From positions 1-64,000 of the forward strand of contig JAIXOF010000062.1 in the NCBI GenBank assembly GCA_027486935.1: DNA of 64,000 nucleotides. The letters run 5' to 3'. The DNA comes from Cyanobium sp. C1_MAG_00004 (GTDB taxonomy: Bacteria; Cyanobacteriota; Cyanobacteriia; PCC-6307; Cyanobiaceae). Shown piece after piece: positions 9,546 through 17,621 of the stretch. The first letter of the stretch is position 1. Every line of letters begins with the position of its first letter. The position numbers and the translations under genes were made by a program. The notes under the pieces were generated by a model. It did no database searches. It saw only the letters and a list, made by a program, of their open reading frames with translations, and was not told where the DNA came from.

Positions 9546-10484
9546 GTGGTTAATGCCAGTCTGAACTGGGCCAGCATCGTGGGCATCGTGCTCGCGGTCG
9601 GAGGCGCGTTGCTGTACTTCATGCGCAGCTTCAAGCCTGCGCTGGCCAGGGATTACGACGTCTTCTTTGCAGCCGTCGGCCTTCTGTGTGGCGGCATCCT
9701 GTTTTTTCAGGGCTGGCGCCTCGACCCGATCCTGCAGTTCGGCCAGTTCCTGTTGGCCGGTACGACTGTGTTTTTCGCCTATGAGAGCGTGCGCCTGCGG
9801 GGGGTCACCACCGAGCAGGCCCGACGTTCCTCCTATTTCGACGACGAAGAACCGCCCGGCCCCTATCGGCCGCAGATGGGCGGTCGCAGCTGGGACGGGG
9901 ACCCCGACCGGTTTGCAGAGCCCGAACCGATTCGGCGTCGCATCCCCTCCCGTGAGGACGAGGACACCGATGCCCTTTACAGGCCCCGCCGCGCCGCCAG
10001 CCGCGCCGCGATTCCCGAACGGGCTGCCAGCCGCCGCGGCGCATCTGAACGGGGTGCCTCTGAAGACTGGGATCGGGAACCTTCAGCCGATCGCGGCGCC
10101 TCCCGCTACAGCGGCAGCAATGGGCCCGAGCGGACCCCTGAATTCGGAGCCCGCCGTCGGGAACGGGACAGCGCTGCCGAGCCCCGCCGCGGCAGCCGGA
10201 TCAGCGGCAACGACGACATGATGCCCCGTTCGAGCCGGCGCGGCCCCAGCGCTGCGCCGGCCGGATCCCCCAGCGCCGATCGGTCAGCCACCCCACCCGC
10301 TCAACCAGCAGGGCGGGTGCCTCAAGGAGAGCCGCTGCGGGCAACCAGAGCAAACGGCGGCAGCAGCATCAGCGACGCCGACTTTCGCCCGGCTGGGAAT
10401 TCGTCGGCGTCGGATGCATCACCCACAGCGATGCCCTCACGGCAACCCAGGCCTCGGGACAACAGCTCCCGATTTGACGACTGA
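9546..10484 (+). CDS. Ycf66 family protein with long disordered tail
   Basis: The N-terminal 90 residues form the Ycf66 domain: three hydrophobic helices (ASIVGIVLAVGGALLYFMRS, VFFAAVGLLCGGILFFQGW, LQFGQFLLAGTTVFFAYES) followed by VRLRG. Ycf66 proteins are found in cyanobacteria and some plastids and have no settled function. The remaining 220 residues are rich in R, S, P, G and A (AASRAAIPERAASRRGASERG) and are likely disordered. The start is GTG at 9546, giving VNASLNWASIVG. The next gene's TTG start directly abuts the stop codon, so this gene and the two lipoprotein genes form one transcription unit. Confidence 0.85.
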   Translation: MVNASLNWASIVGIVLAVGGALLYFMRSFKPALARDYDVFFAAVGLLCGGILFFQGWRLDPILQFGQFLLAGTTVFFAYESVRLRGVTTEQARRSSYFDDEEPPGPYRPQMGGRSWDGDPDRFAEPEPIRRRIPSREDEDTDALYRPRRAASRAAIPERAASRRGASERGASEDWDREPSADRGASRYSGSNGPERTPEFGARRRERDSAAEPRRGSRISGNDDMMPRSSRRGPSAAPAGSPSADRSATPPAQPAGRVPQGEPLRATRANGGSSISDADFRPAGNSSASDASPTAMPSRQPRPRDNSSRFDD

Positions 10485-11039
10485 TTGACCGGCGCGCACC
10501 TGCTTTTGCCTGTTGCGCTGCTCACCCTTGCGGGCTGCGCTGACACCGGCCTCCTGAGCGGAGGCTGGCTGAGCCGCCGCCAGGCTTCCACAGGGTCCCT
10601 GATGGGCAGCGAGCAACGGCGTGATCCAGCCCTCAGTGGGAATGGGCGCCTGCTGGCCAGCATCAGCGACCGTCAGGGACGCAGCAGCGTGATCCTGCAG
10701 GAGCAGCCCAGCGGTCGATTGCTGCCGCTGCGTCATCTGCGGGGCCACAGCCCCCATCGTTCGCCTGCGCTGAGCTGGAACGGCCGCTACCTGGCGGTGC
10801 TGATGCAGCAGGGAATGCAGACCGTGGCAGTGGTGGAGGACCGTCTGCGGGGCCAGCTGCTGCGCCTGCCCGCTCCGGCCGGCGCCAGCGTCGAACGGCT
10901 GAGCCTTGCACCCGATGGCCAGACCGTGGCACTGCAGCTGGTCCAGGGCGGGCAGCAGCGGGTTCAGGTGTTTGACCTGTCTGGACTGCTGGAGCCTGAT
11001 CGCGCCGGTGGGCAGCGCATCAGCGATCCGCCGCCATGA
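10485..11039 (+). CDS. TolB-like lipoprotein (first of a coupled pair)
   Basis: The 184-residue product begins with a lipoprotein signal peptide (LLLPVALLTLAGC, lipobox LAGC, acylated Cys at about 18). The mature part contains TolB/WD40-like beta-propeller blades of the form NGRLLASISDRQGRSSVILQ, NGRYLAVLMQQGMQTVAVV and DGQTVALQLVQGGQQRVQVF. It is probably anchored in a membrane facing the periplasm. The start is TTG at 10485, directly after the Ycf66 stop. It overlaps the next lipoprotein by ATGA. With only three or four blades it cannot close a normal propeller by itself. Exact function is not known. Confidence 0.75.
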   Translation: MTGAHLLLPVALLTLAGCADTGLLSGGWLSRRQASTGSLMGSEQRRDPALSGNGRLLASISDRQGRSSVILQEQPSGRLLPLRHLRGHSPHRSPALSWNGRYLAVLMQQGMQTVAVVEDRLRGQLLRLPAPAGASVERLSLAPDGQTVALQLVQGGQQRVQVFDLSGLLEPDRAGGQRISDPPP

Positions 11040-11512
11040 AGCTGCTAGCGCCAGCCCTGCTTGCCACAACGTTGCTGACCGGTTGCCTGGGACCGATGCC
11101 GATTCCCCGCTCAGGTCTCAACCGCCAGCTTGAGCAGGCAGGTGGCAACCGGGATCCCTCACTGGGACTGCGCTGGATGGCGCTGATCCAACAACGGGGC
11201 GGCCGGGAACAGGTGCAGCTGCTGGATCTTCAGCGGCAGCTGCCCGTTCCCGTACCCGGTCTCAACCGGCCCGATGCGCTGCCGATCAGCGTCAGCACCG
11301 ATGCCAACGGCGAACGCCTGGCCCTGGTGCGTCAACTGGGAGGGCGCAGCGAAGTGGTGCTGTACAGACGCGCGCTGCAGAGTCTTCAGCTGATCCCGAT
11401 GGCCAGCGACTCGATCCCGACCCAGGTCAGCCTGCGGGCCGATGGTCGGCAACTGGCGGTGCAGGTGAGCCGCAACGGCCTCTGGCAGATCGATCTGGTG
11501 GAGCTGCCCTGA
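11036..11512 (+). CDS. TolB-like lipoprotein (second of a coupled pair)
   Basis: The 158-residue product has a lipoprotein signal (MKLLAPALLATTLLTGC, lipobox LTGC) and propeller-like blades: LRWMALIQQRGGREQVQLLD, ANGERLALVRQLGGRSEVVL and DGRQLAVQVSRNGLWQIDLV. It overlaps the previous gene by four bases (ATGA), so translation is likely coupled. The two proteins resemble halves of one TolB-like propeller and may work as a complex. It converges on the hli gene with a 2-base gap. Confidence 0.75.
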   Translation: MKLLAPALLATTLLTGCLGPMPIPRSGLNRQLEQAGGNRDPSLGLRWMALIQQRGGREQVQLLDLQRQLPVPVPGLNRPDALPISVSTDANGERLALVRQLGGRSEVVLYRRALQSLQLIPMASDSIPTQVSLRADGRQLAVQVSRNGLWQIDLVELP

Positions 11513-11514
11513 GT

Positions 11515-11712
11515 TCAGGGCACCAGCCCGGCCCAGTGCAGGAAGGTGTCCTGGCTGATCAGCTCCACCAGCAGCACCGCCACGAAGCCGACCATCGCAA
11601 AGCGGCCGTTGACGCGCTCGGCATAGGCGCTCCAGCCAAAGGCTGGCTGATCACCGGTGGTGGCGCTGGTGGAACGGGGTGATGAATCGGCGGCGGTCAT
11701 CGGATCATCCAT
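11515..11712 (-). CDS. High-light-inducible protein (HLIP)
   Basis: The 65-residue protein has the chlorophyll-binding motif ERVNGRFAMVGF in a single helix (FAMVGFVAVLLVELIS), which defines the one-helix Hlip/Scp family. Hlips bind chlorophyll and carotenoid, dissipate excess energy and protect PSII assembly. The N-terminal 30 residues are polar (SSPRSTSATTGDQ). The start overlaps the end of the upstream ABC transporter gene by eight bases; an ATG four codons in (MTAADSS) avoids the overlap. Co-transcription with the transporter is likely. Confidence 0.92.
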   Translation of the reverse strand: MDDPMTAADSSPRSTSATTGDQPAFGWSAYAERVNGRFAMVGFVAVLLVELISQDTFLHWAGLVP

Positions 11713-13723
11713 GGCGTGTCAAGTCATAGCCGGCGGCCGGCAACAGGCGCCAGCCCCCTGAACCGTCGAGTTCGAGCACGGTGTCGTGGAATGCGGTCAG
11801 GGTGGGCCGGTGACCGACGCTCACAAACGCCATCTCCCGTTCCCGCAACAGGCTGTAGAGGTGGGTTTCGGTCGTCACATCGAGGGCGCTGGTGGCCTCG
11901 TCAAGCACCACGAAACAGGGGGCCGTCAGCAACAGCCGGGCAAAGGCCAACCGTTGCTGCTCACCCAGGGAGAGCAGCCGCGGCCAGTCCTGTTTGATGT
12001 CGAGATCGGGGTAGCGCTGCACCAACTCGGGCAGTTTCACCTGCTCGAGCACGTGGCGCAGCTGCTCATCGCTGAACCGGTCAGGGGTCTGGGGGTAACA
12101 GAGTTGTTCCCGCAGGCTGCCCAACAACATGTAGGGCTTCTGGGGAATGAACATCAGATCTCCGACAGGCGGTCGTTCGATCTGACCAGCAGAGGGTGGC
12201 CACAGGCCGCTGACCAGACGCAGGAAAGACGTCTTGCCGCAGCCCGATGGACCCACCACGAGCAGGCGCTGGTGACGATCGACTTCAAGGCTGAGATCCC
12301 GGATCAGGCAGCGCTCTGAACGCGGCAGCAGCAGGTCGACATGGCTGACCAGGATGGAGCCATGGCGATCAACACTGGGCTCTGGGGCCCCAGCCACACG
12401 CGCTCTTGCAGCGGCCTGCTCGGCTTCAGCATGGAAGCCCTCAACCTTGCCTTGAAAGGCTTCAAGCCTGCTGATCGAGGCCGAGAAGGCAGCCAATTCA
12501 GAGATGTTATTGACGATGAAGCTGACGGAAAAGAAAACCTGAGAGAAGGCGATGCCGGCCTGCCCAAAAACACCAAAATCCTTTTCTTTGATAAAATAAA
12601 GAGGAGCCAGCACCAGCCAGGGCAAAAAGCGAGAAAAGTAGTCGTAGGACTTCTGAATGACTGTAATCAGCGCATTCCAGACAATTAATCGATCGAAGTT
12701 GACAATGGCCTTGCCCAAGCGACGGTCCGCTTCCTTTTGCTCGACGTCCTCACCTTTGTAAAAGGCGATGGCCTCGGCATTGTCTCGGATGTGGACCAAG
12801 CCGTAACGAAAATCAGCCTCAAGACGCAACTGCTGGTTATTGAGCACAACAAGCCGGCGGCCAGCAAAGACAATCAAGCCAGTACCGATCAAGGAGTAGG
12901 CGAGCAGGACTAGCGCGAGCTTGGGACTGATGGTCCAAAGCACGATGACAAAACTCACAAACGTGAGCAATGCCTCAAATACGCCAACCGTAAAAGACAG
13001 ACTTTGCGCCGTAAAGCTATTGGCGTCCTGCGATATGCGCTGATCGGGATTATCAATCTCCTCTTCCGTCTCATCATTCGGATTCAGGATGTAATAGGCC
13101 TTGTTGTCGAGGTAACGACCAATCAGGCGACCGGTCAGCCACTCTCTCCACAACAGGCCCAACTTGGGCACCAGATAACTCTGGAGTGCTCGAATTGGCA
13201 ATGCACAAACAAGACAGCCCGCATAAATCGCAACAATCTTCCAGAACTCATCCTGCTTATAAGCAACCAGCGCGTTATCAATGTTGCGGGCCACAAAACT
13301 GATGCCGACATTAATGCCATTGATCACCAGGATCAACAACACAATCACACCCAGCAGAACCCATGGGATCCAACGACCCTGACGCAGACGCTGACGCAGC
13401 GCGCCAAACACCAGCAGGCCAAGGGCAAAGGCCACCATGACCGTCTTACCGATCCAGCTGGCCCAGAGGCCAGCGACCCATTCGGGGATCCCCGGTAGAA
13501 AGCGATCGCGCAAGCTCGGAATCAAGGCCCCACTGAGGGACACCGCGCCGGTCAGCAGCAACAGCGTGGTCCCCACCACGACGGCGAGCATGGCGACGAT
13601 CAGCAGCAGAAACTGCCAACCGCCGCTGCTTGACCCGTTATCGAGTGGCAAGAAATAAGGCTGGGCCAGGCGTTGCAGCTTGCCGAGCTGAACCCGCAGA
13701 GCAGAAAAAGGATTCATGGCCAC
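11705..13723 (-). CDS. ABC transporter, permease fused to ATP-binding domain (SbmA/YddA/BacA-like)
   Basis: The 672-residue protein joins an SbmA/BacA-like membrane domain (about residues 30-400; helices such as FLLLIVAMLAVVVGTTLLLL and VLLGVIVLLILVINGINVGI, plus YILNPNDETEEEIDNPDQRI) to a C-terminal ABC domain. The ATPase domain has Walker A VVGPSGCGKTSF, a variant signature (LSLGEQQRLAFARLLL), Walker B with the catalytic glutamate (FVVLDEATSALD) and an H-loop (VSVGHRPTL). Fused members are common in cyanobacteria and plants (ABCD-like); the substrate is unknown. The start is GTG at 13723 or ATG at 13717 (MNPFSALRV). The part encoding the membrane domain (about 12.5-13.4 kb) is visibly more AT-rich than its surroundings. 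Confidence 0.88.
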   Translation of the reverse strand: MAMNPFSALRVQLGKLQRLAQPYFLPLDNGSSSGGWQFLLLIVAMLAVVVGTTLLLLTGAVSLSGALIPSLRDRFLPGIPEWVAGLWASWIGKTVMVAFALGLLVFGALRQRLRQGRWIPWVLLGVIVLLILVINGINVGISFVARNIDNALVAYKQDEFWKIVAIYAGCLVCALPIRALQSYLVPKLGLLWREWLTGRLIGRYLDNKAYYILNPNDETEEEIDNPDQRISQDANSFTAQSLSFTVGVFEALLTFVSFVIVLWTISPKLALVLLAYSLIGTGLIVFAGRRLVVLNNQQLRLEADFRYGLVHIRDNAEAIAFYKGEDVEQKEADRRLGKAIVNFDRLIVWNALITVIQKSYDYFSRFLPWLVLAPLYFIKEKDFGVFGQAGIAFSQVFFSVSFIVNNISELAAFSASISRLEAFQGKVEGFHAEAEQAAARARVAGAPEPSVDRHGSILVSHVDLLLPRSERCLIRDLSLEVDRHQRLLVVGPSGCGKTSFLRLVSGLWPPSAGQIERPPVGDLMFIPQKPYMLLGSLREQLCYPQTPDRFSDEQLRHVLEQVKLPELVQRYPDLDIKQDWPRLLSLGEQQRLAFARLLLTAPCFVVLDEATSALDVTTETHLYSLLREREMAFVSVGHRPTLTAFHDTVLELDGSGGWRLLPAAGYDLTRHG

Positions 13724-13734
13724 GTCTGGATCGA

Positions 13735-13756
13735 CCCATTGTGACGGGCCAATGGG
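13735..13756 (-). promoter_or_regulatory. Hairpin between the HIT and ABC transporter genes
   Basis: CCCATTG (13735-13741) and CAATGGG (13750-13756) form a perfect 7-bp inverted repeat with an 8-base loop in the 37-base spacer. No T-run follows on the minus strand, so it is more likely an operator, processing site or mRNA structure than a terminator. Confidence 0.35.
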
Positions 13757-13760
13757 GGCA

Positions 13761-14114
13761 TCAGCCCGGGGGCCAGGCCAGCGGCCGTCCGCCGATCACA
13801 TGCACATGCAGATGGAACACGGTCTGGCCGGCTTCGGCACCGCTGTTGATCACCGTGCGCCAGCTGCTGAGCCCCTGCTCGGCAGCGACCCGGGCAGCCA
13901 CCAGCAGCAGATGGCCAAGCAACTGCTGGTGCTCGGGGCCGGCATCCGCCAGTTGGGGGATCGGCTCGCGCGGAATCACCAGCAGGTGCACCGGAGCCTG
14001 GGGTTGCACATCGCGAAAGGCGATGCACAGCTCATCGGCGTGAACCTGATCGCAGGGGATCTCACCCCTGAGGATCCGGCCGAACACGGTGTCGCCGCCT
14101 GGGGCCATCGGCAT
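13761..14114 (-). CDS. Histidine triad (HIT) nucleotide-binding protein
   Basis: The 117-residue protein has the HINT pattern: TVFGRILRGEIPCDQVHADE at the N terminus, APVHLLVIPREPIPQLADA in the middle and the catalytic triad HLHVHVIGGR near the C terminus. HINT proteins hydrolyse purine nucleoside phosphoramidates and act as general nucleotide hydrolases. The start is the ATG at 14114 (MPMAPGGDT) or two codons later. A much longer frame continues upstream but is antisense to the YifB gene. It lies upstream of the ABC transporter on the same strand, separated by a small hairpin. Confidence 0.93.
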   Translation of the reverse strand: MPMAPGGDTVFGRILRGEIPCDQVHADELCIAFRDVQPQAPVHLLVIPREPIPQLADAGPEHQQLLGHLLLVAARVAAEQGLSSWRTVINSGAEAGQTVFHLHVHVIGGRPLAWPPG

Positions 14115-14184
14115 CGCTGTTACGGGGGCTGCGGGAGGGGCTGTTACGGGGGTGGCACTGATCAAACAGTGACCCGGTTGTTGA

Positions 14185-15753
14185 ATGTTGGCACGCTGCA
14201 CCACAGCCACCCTGCAGGGGCTGGACGCCCGACAGGTCGAGGTGGAAGTGGACCTGGGGCCCGGCCTGCCGGCCCTGCAGATGGTCGGCCTGGCCGACAC
14301 GGCGATCCATGAATCCCGGGAGCGGCTGCGTTCGGCCCTGCGCAACAGCGGCCTGCGGGTCCCCCTGACCCGGGTTGTGGTCAACCTGGCCCCGGCCGAC
14401 CTGCGTAAGGAGGGACCGGGGTTTGACCTGCCGATCGCCCTGGCCCTGCTGGTGGCCAGCGCCCAGGTGCCAGCGCCCCATCTCGACGGCATCTGGAGTG
14501 CCGCCGAACTGGGTCTCGATGGCACGTTGCGGCCGATTCGCGGCGTGTTGTCACTGGCGATCGCGGCGCGCCGTGCCGGGGCCCGAGCCCTGGTGGTGGC
14601 CGCTGCCAACCAGGACGAAGCAGCCCTAGTCCAGGGGCTGGCCGTCTGGGGGGCGACCACCCTGGGCGAGGTGCTGCTCCTGCTGGCCCCTGACCAAGCG
14701 GACCGGCAACGCGGGCTGTCGCTGTCGTCCCCTGCCGCCGTCCGCCCAACCCTGGGCAGGCGATCAGCTGACGAAGACGCCCCCGACCTGAATGCGGTGC
14801 AGGGGCAGTTGCACGGCCGAAGGGCGCTGGAAATTGCCGCAGCAGGTGAACATCACCTGCTGCTGGTGGGCCCACCCGGCAGCGGTAAAACCATGCTGGC
14901 CCGGCGGCTGCCGGGACTGCTGCCGCCCCTCAACGACGCCGAGGCACTGGCGATCAGCCAAATTCATTCGGTTGCAGGGCTGTTGCCAGAGAACCGGGGA
15001 CTGATGCGCTGCCGTCCCTTTCGCAGCCCGCACCACAGCTGCTCAGCGGCTGCCCTAATCGGCGGAGGGGCCAATCCCCGCCCTGGCGAACTGAGCCTGG
15101 CCCACCATGGGGTGCTCTTTCTCGATGAGTTAGCGGAATTTCCCCGCGAGGTGCTGGATCAGCTGCGCCAGCCCCTGGACATGGGCGAAATCTGGATTCA
15201 CCGGGCACGGCTGCAGACCCGATTCCCCTGCCGGATCACCCTGGTGGCCGCGACCAACCCCTGCCCCTGCGGTTGGTACGGCAACAGTGATCCCGGCTGC
15301 AGCTGCCTGGACTCGTTGCGCCAGCGGTACTGGGCCAGGCTTTCAGGACCGCTGCTGGATCGGCTGGACCTGCAGGTCTGCATGCGACCGGTCAGCGGCA
15401 GGCAACTGCGCTGCAACTATCAGGACATGGTCCCGCACGCGGCGCCCGAGAGCAGCGTGACTGTGGCGGAGCGGGTTGCAGCCGCCAGGGAGCGGATGCA
15501 GGCACGCAATCCGGAGGGCCTGAGCAATGGCAGCCTCAGCAGCCAAGGGTTTCGAGCAACCATCCGGGTTGAACCCGACGCCCTCAGTCTCTGGGAAGCC
15601 GCTGTTCAAAGACGGAAACTGACCGGCCGTGGAAGTGAGCGGGTGCTGCGGGTGGCGCAGACGATCTCCGATCTCAACGGCCATTCGACGATTGACGCGG
15701 AAGCCATTGCCGAAGCAATCGGCTACCGCTCATTTGACCAGAACCTGCCCTGA
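14185..15753 (+). CDS. YifB/ComM-type Mg-chelatase-like AAA+ ATPase
   Basis: This 522-residue protein has the N-terminal ChlI-like/LON-like domain (VEVEVDLGPGLPALQMVGLA), a central AAA+ module with Walker A GPPGSGKT at 229-236 and the GVLFLDELAEFPREVLDQLR Walker B block, and a C-terminal Mg-chelatase domain. The zinc-like motif CPCGWYGNSDPGCSC is characteristic of YifB/ComM. ComM is a branch-migration helicase that helps integrate foreign DNA during natural transformation. The start is the ATG at 14185. It diverges from the HIT gene across 70 bases containing two copies of GCTGTTACGGGGG. Confidence 0.92.
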   Translation: MLARCTTATLQGLDARQVEVEVDLGPGLPALQMVGLADTAIHESRERLRSALRNSGLRVPLTRVVVNLAPADLRKEGPGFDLPIALALLVASAQVPAPHLDGIWSAAELGLDGTLRPIRGVLSLAIAARRAGARALVVAAANQDEAALVQGLAVWGATTLGEVLLLLAPDQADRQRGLSLSSPAAVRPTLGRRSADEDAPDLNAVQGQLHGRRALEIAAAGEHHLLLVGPPGSGKTMLARRLPGLLPPLNDAEALAISQIHSVAGLLPENRGLMRCRPFRSPHHSCSAAALIGGGANPRPGELSLAHHGVLFLDELAEFPREVLDQLRQPLDMGEIWIHRARLQTRFPCRITLVAATNPCPCGWYGNSDPGCSCLDSLRQRYWARLSGPLLDRLDLQVCMRPVSGRQLRCNYQDMVPHAAPESSVTVAERVAAARERMQARNPEGLSNGSLSSQGFRATIRVEPDALSLWEAAVQRRKLTGRGSERVLRVAQTISDLNGHSTIDAEAIAEAIGYRSFDQNLP

Positions 15754-15763
15754 ACCAGCGGGG

Positions 15764-15934
15764 TCAGCGACGACGGCGGCGCTGCTGGGCCTTGCGCTTG
15801 TACTTCTCGGTCGGCGTCTCGTGATGACGGAGGCGCTTGAGATCAGCGAAGATCCCAGCTTTGGAAACCTGACGCTTGAAGCGACGCAGGGCTGATTCGA
15901 TGCCCTCGTTTTCGCCCACGGTGACCTGGGTCAT
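15764..15934 (-). CDS. rpsU: 30S ribosomal protein S21
   Basis: The minus strand encodes a 56-residue, very basic protein starting [20 protein letters not shown], continuing [20 protein letters not shown] and ending [13 protein letters not shown]. This is S21 with its typical length and Arg-rich tail. S21 binds the small-subunit platform near the anti-Shine-Dalgarno region. The gene converges on yifB with a 10-base gap. It is too short to be found with a 60-codon cut-off. Confidence 0.95.
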   Translation of the reverse strand: MTQVTVGENEGIESALRRFKRQVSKAGIFADLKRLRHHETPTEKYKRKAQQRRRRR

Positions 15935-15982
15935 GAAGCTGGTGATCGATGCGTCAGACGTGACACCCTAGCAAGAGGGCCT

Positions 15983-16702
15983 TCACCCCCCTGTTGCGCG
16001 GCCGGCGGACACAGGCGCTGGAGCCGCAGGAACGGGCGGGGGCGTCGGATTGGAAGCTGCGGCAGCGGACGCCGCCTTGCCACCAGCGGCTGTCGGATCG
16101 GTTGCCTGCTGATCGCCGGGCCAGCCCGCGCGCTGCAGGTAGACATGGCCCAGGTGCCTGCCGCCATAGGCCCGGCGCATCACCTGCCAGCCCGGTTCGA
16201 GGGTGAACGCCAGAAAGGTGGTCGGGCCAGCGCTGCCATTGGTGCGTCCGACCAGCATTTCGGGCTTGCCTCCAGCTCCCCCCGCCGGTGTGGCCATCAG
16301 CAGGTTGTCGCCACCCACCTTGCGGACAACAAAGCGGTAACCGCTGCCCAGGTCTTCGTTGCCGACCCTGGCCGAGTAGCCCTGGGAGTCGATGTAGCGG
16401 CGGCAGATGCCGGTGAAGTCAAAGGTCCCGAGCAGGGGCGACACGGCGGCGGGCGTCCCGCTGGCCACGGCGAAACAGGGTCGCTTCCTGAGGTCGATCT
16501 GCTCGTAGATCTGCAGCTGGGCCTTGGTGCCGCTTGAACCAATCGGCACGGCCACGATCACAAAACGGTTCTGCTCGACCGCCAGGGCATCAAACAGCTG
16601 GCCGGCGGCGGCAGTCGTGGGGACAAGGCCGGTCAACAGGGCCGGAACCGCCACGGTTGACGCAGCGGCCAACAGGCCAGAACGCAGCACCGATGGGGTC
16701 AT
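15983..16702 (-). CDS. DUF3747 domain secreted protein
   Basis: The 239-residue protein has a signal peptide (SVLRSGLLAAASTVAVPALL, cleavage near AAAG) followed by the cyanobacterial DUF3747 region: GQLFDALAVEQNRFVIVAVP, YEQIDLRKRPCF and GICRRYIDSQGYSARVGNED. The C terminus (about 205-239) is a P/A/G-rich linker-like tail. DUF3747 proteins are predicted to be exported and are sometimes attached to S-layer-like envelope proteins; their activity is unknown. Two cysteines in the domain (CF and GICR) could form a disulfide. Confidence 0.75.
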   Translation of the reverse strand: MTPSVLRSGLLAAASTVAVPALLTGLVPTTAAAGQLFDALAVEQNRFVIVAVPIGSSGTKAQLQIYEQIDLRKRPCFAVASGTPAAVSPLLGTFDFTGICRRYIDSQGYSARVGNEDLGSGYRFVVRKVGGDNLLMATPAGGAGGKPEMLVGRTNGSAGPTTFLAFTLEPGWQVMRRAYGGRHLGHVYLQRAGWPGDQQATDPTAAGGKAASAAAASNPTPPPVPAAPAPVSAGRATGG

Positions 16703-16759
16703 GTCTCGGACAGGACTGAACGCGAATCGTATGGCCGCCAGGGCCAGCCAGCCAGGGGC

Positions 16760-16957
16760 TCAGGCCGGTTTGTTGATCCGGATCGCGGCCAGCAGGGCCG
16801 CGACCGTACCTGGCAGGCTCAGGCCCAGGATCAGGCGGGTGGTCTGCAGACCCAGGTCCGGTTCGCCGTAGGCCAGCTCAAAGACCGAACCGGTCGCCGC
16901 GATGCCTAGGACGCAGGCCAGGGCCAGGAACAGCCCAGCCAGAGGTTTCATCGGCAT
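16760..16957 (-). CDS. Small two-helix membrane protein, unknown function
   Basis: The 65-residue product has two hydrophobic helices (AGLFLALACVLGIAATGSVF and ILGLSLPGTVAALLAAI) separated by a polar loop (ELAYGEPDLGLQTTR), ending in RINKPA. It lies 5 bases downstream of def on the same strand and is probably co-transcribed with it. No family was recognised. Spacing, start and composition support a real gene. Confidence 0.6.
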   Translation of the reverse strand: MPMKPLAGLFLALACVLGIAATGSVFELAYGEPDLGLQTTRLILGLSLPGTVAALLAAIRINKPA

Positions 16958-16962
16958 GGTGA

Positions 16963-17568
16963 TCAGCGAATGGCGTGAACGTCGGAGCGGTTGAATCCCT
17001 TGTCCTGAAGACCGGCATTCAGGCTGAGCTCGTCGGTGACGCGATCGACGAACAGGACCCCATTCAGGTGATCCATCTCGTGCTGGATGCAGCGCGAGAG
17101 CAGCCCATCGGCCTTGATGCGCTGGGGCCTACCCAGCTCATCGCGATAGGTGACCTCAACCACCGAGGGGCGCACCACATTGAGATAGACACCGGGAATG
17201 CTGAGGCAACCCTCTTCGTAGGTCTCGATCGCCGAGCCGAACGAACGGATCTCAGGGTTGATCAGGACCATCGGCGGCGCGGCCGCATTGTCGGGATCGA
17301 GGTCAATCACCAACAGCTGCTTGTGCACCCCGACCTGGGGGGCCGCCAGGCCGATGCCGGCGGAGCTGTACATGCTGCGCAACATGTCGCGAGCCAGCTC
17401 CCGCACGGCCTCATCCACCTTGCTGATGCGCTTGGCGCTCTGACGCAGGTCCTGATTCCCGAGGGTGCGGATCGTCAGCGGTGACTGATCCAAGGACTCC
17501 TTGGGAACCTGCACCGTGCGGGTGGAGTGCTCGGCGGAGCGAGCCATCTGGGCGAAGCTGCGCGCCAA
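16963..17568 (-). CDS. def: Peptide deformylase
   Basis: PDF removes the formyl group from nascent protein N termini. With the TTG start at 17568 (MARSFAQMARSAEH) the protein has 201 residues. Motif 1 GIGLAAPQ is at 71-78, motif 2 EGCLS at 119-123 (Cys is a metal ligand) and motif 3 HEMDH at 163-167 (two His ligands and the catalytic Glu). The frame stays open upstream to 17619, and an ATG exists at 17547; TTG was preferred because LARSFAQ resembles known picocyanobacterial PDF N termini. It diverges from the S9 peptidase gene across about 53 bases. Confidence 0.93.
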   Translation of the reverse strand: MARSFAQMARSAEHSTRTVQVPKESLDQSPLTIRTLGNQDLRQSAKRISKVDEAVRELARDMLRSMYSSAGIGLAAPQVGVHKQLLVIDLDPDNAAAPPMVLINPEIRSFGSAIETYEEGCLSIPGVYLNVVRPSVVEVTYRDELGRPQRIKADGLLSRCIQHEMDHLNGVLFVDRVTDELSLNAGLQDKGFNRSDVHAIR

Positions 17569-17621
17569 CGAATCCAAGTCATACGTTGGGGTGATTCTAA
17601 GGCGACCGGCCCGGGGCACGA

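Noticed and set aside
14115-14184. Repeated GCTGTTACGGGGG between the HIT and yifB genes
   Set aside because: Only two copies, spaced 25 bases, in a low-complexity G-rich patch. No hairpin or promoter pattern was convincing.
14115-14660. Upstream extension of the HIT protein frame
   Set aside because: It is antisense to the YifB gene and is Arg/Ala/Ser-rich. HIT proteins of normal length start at about 14114.
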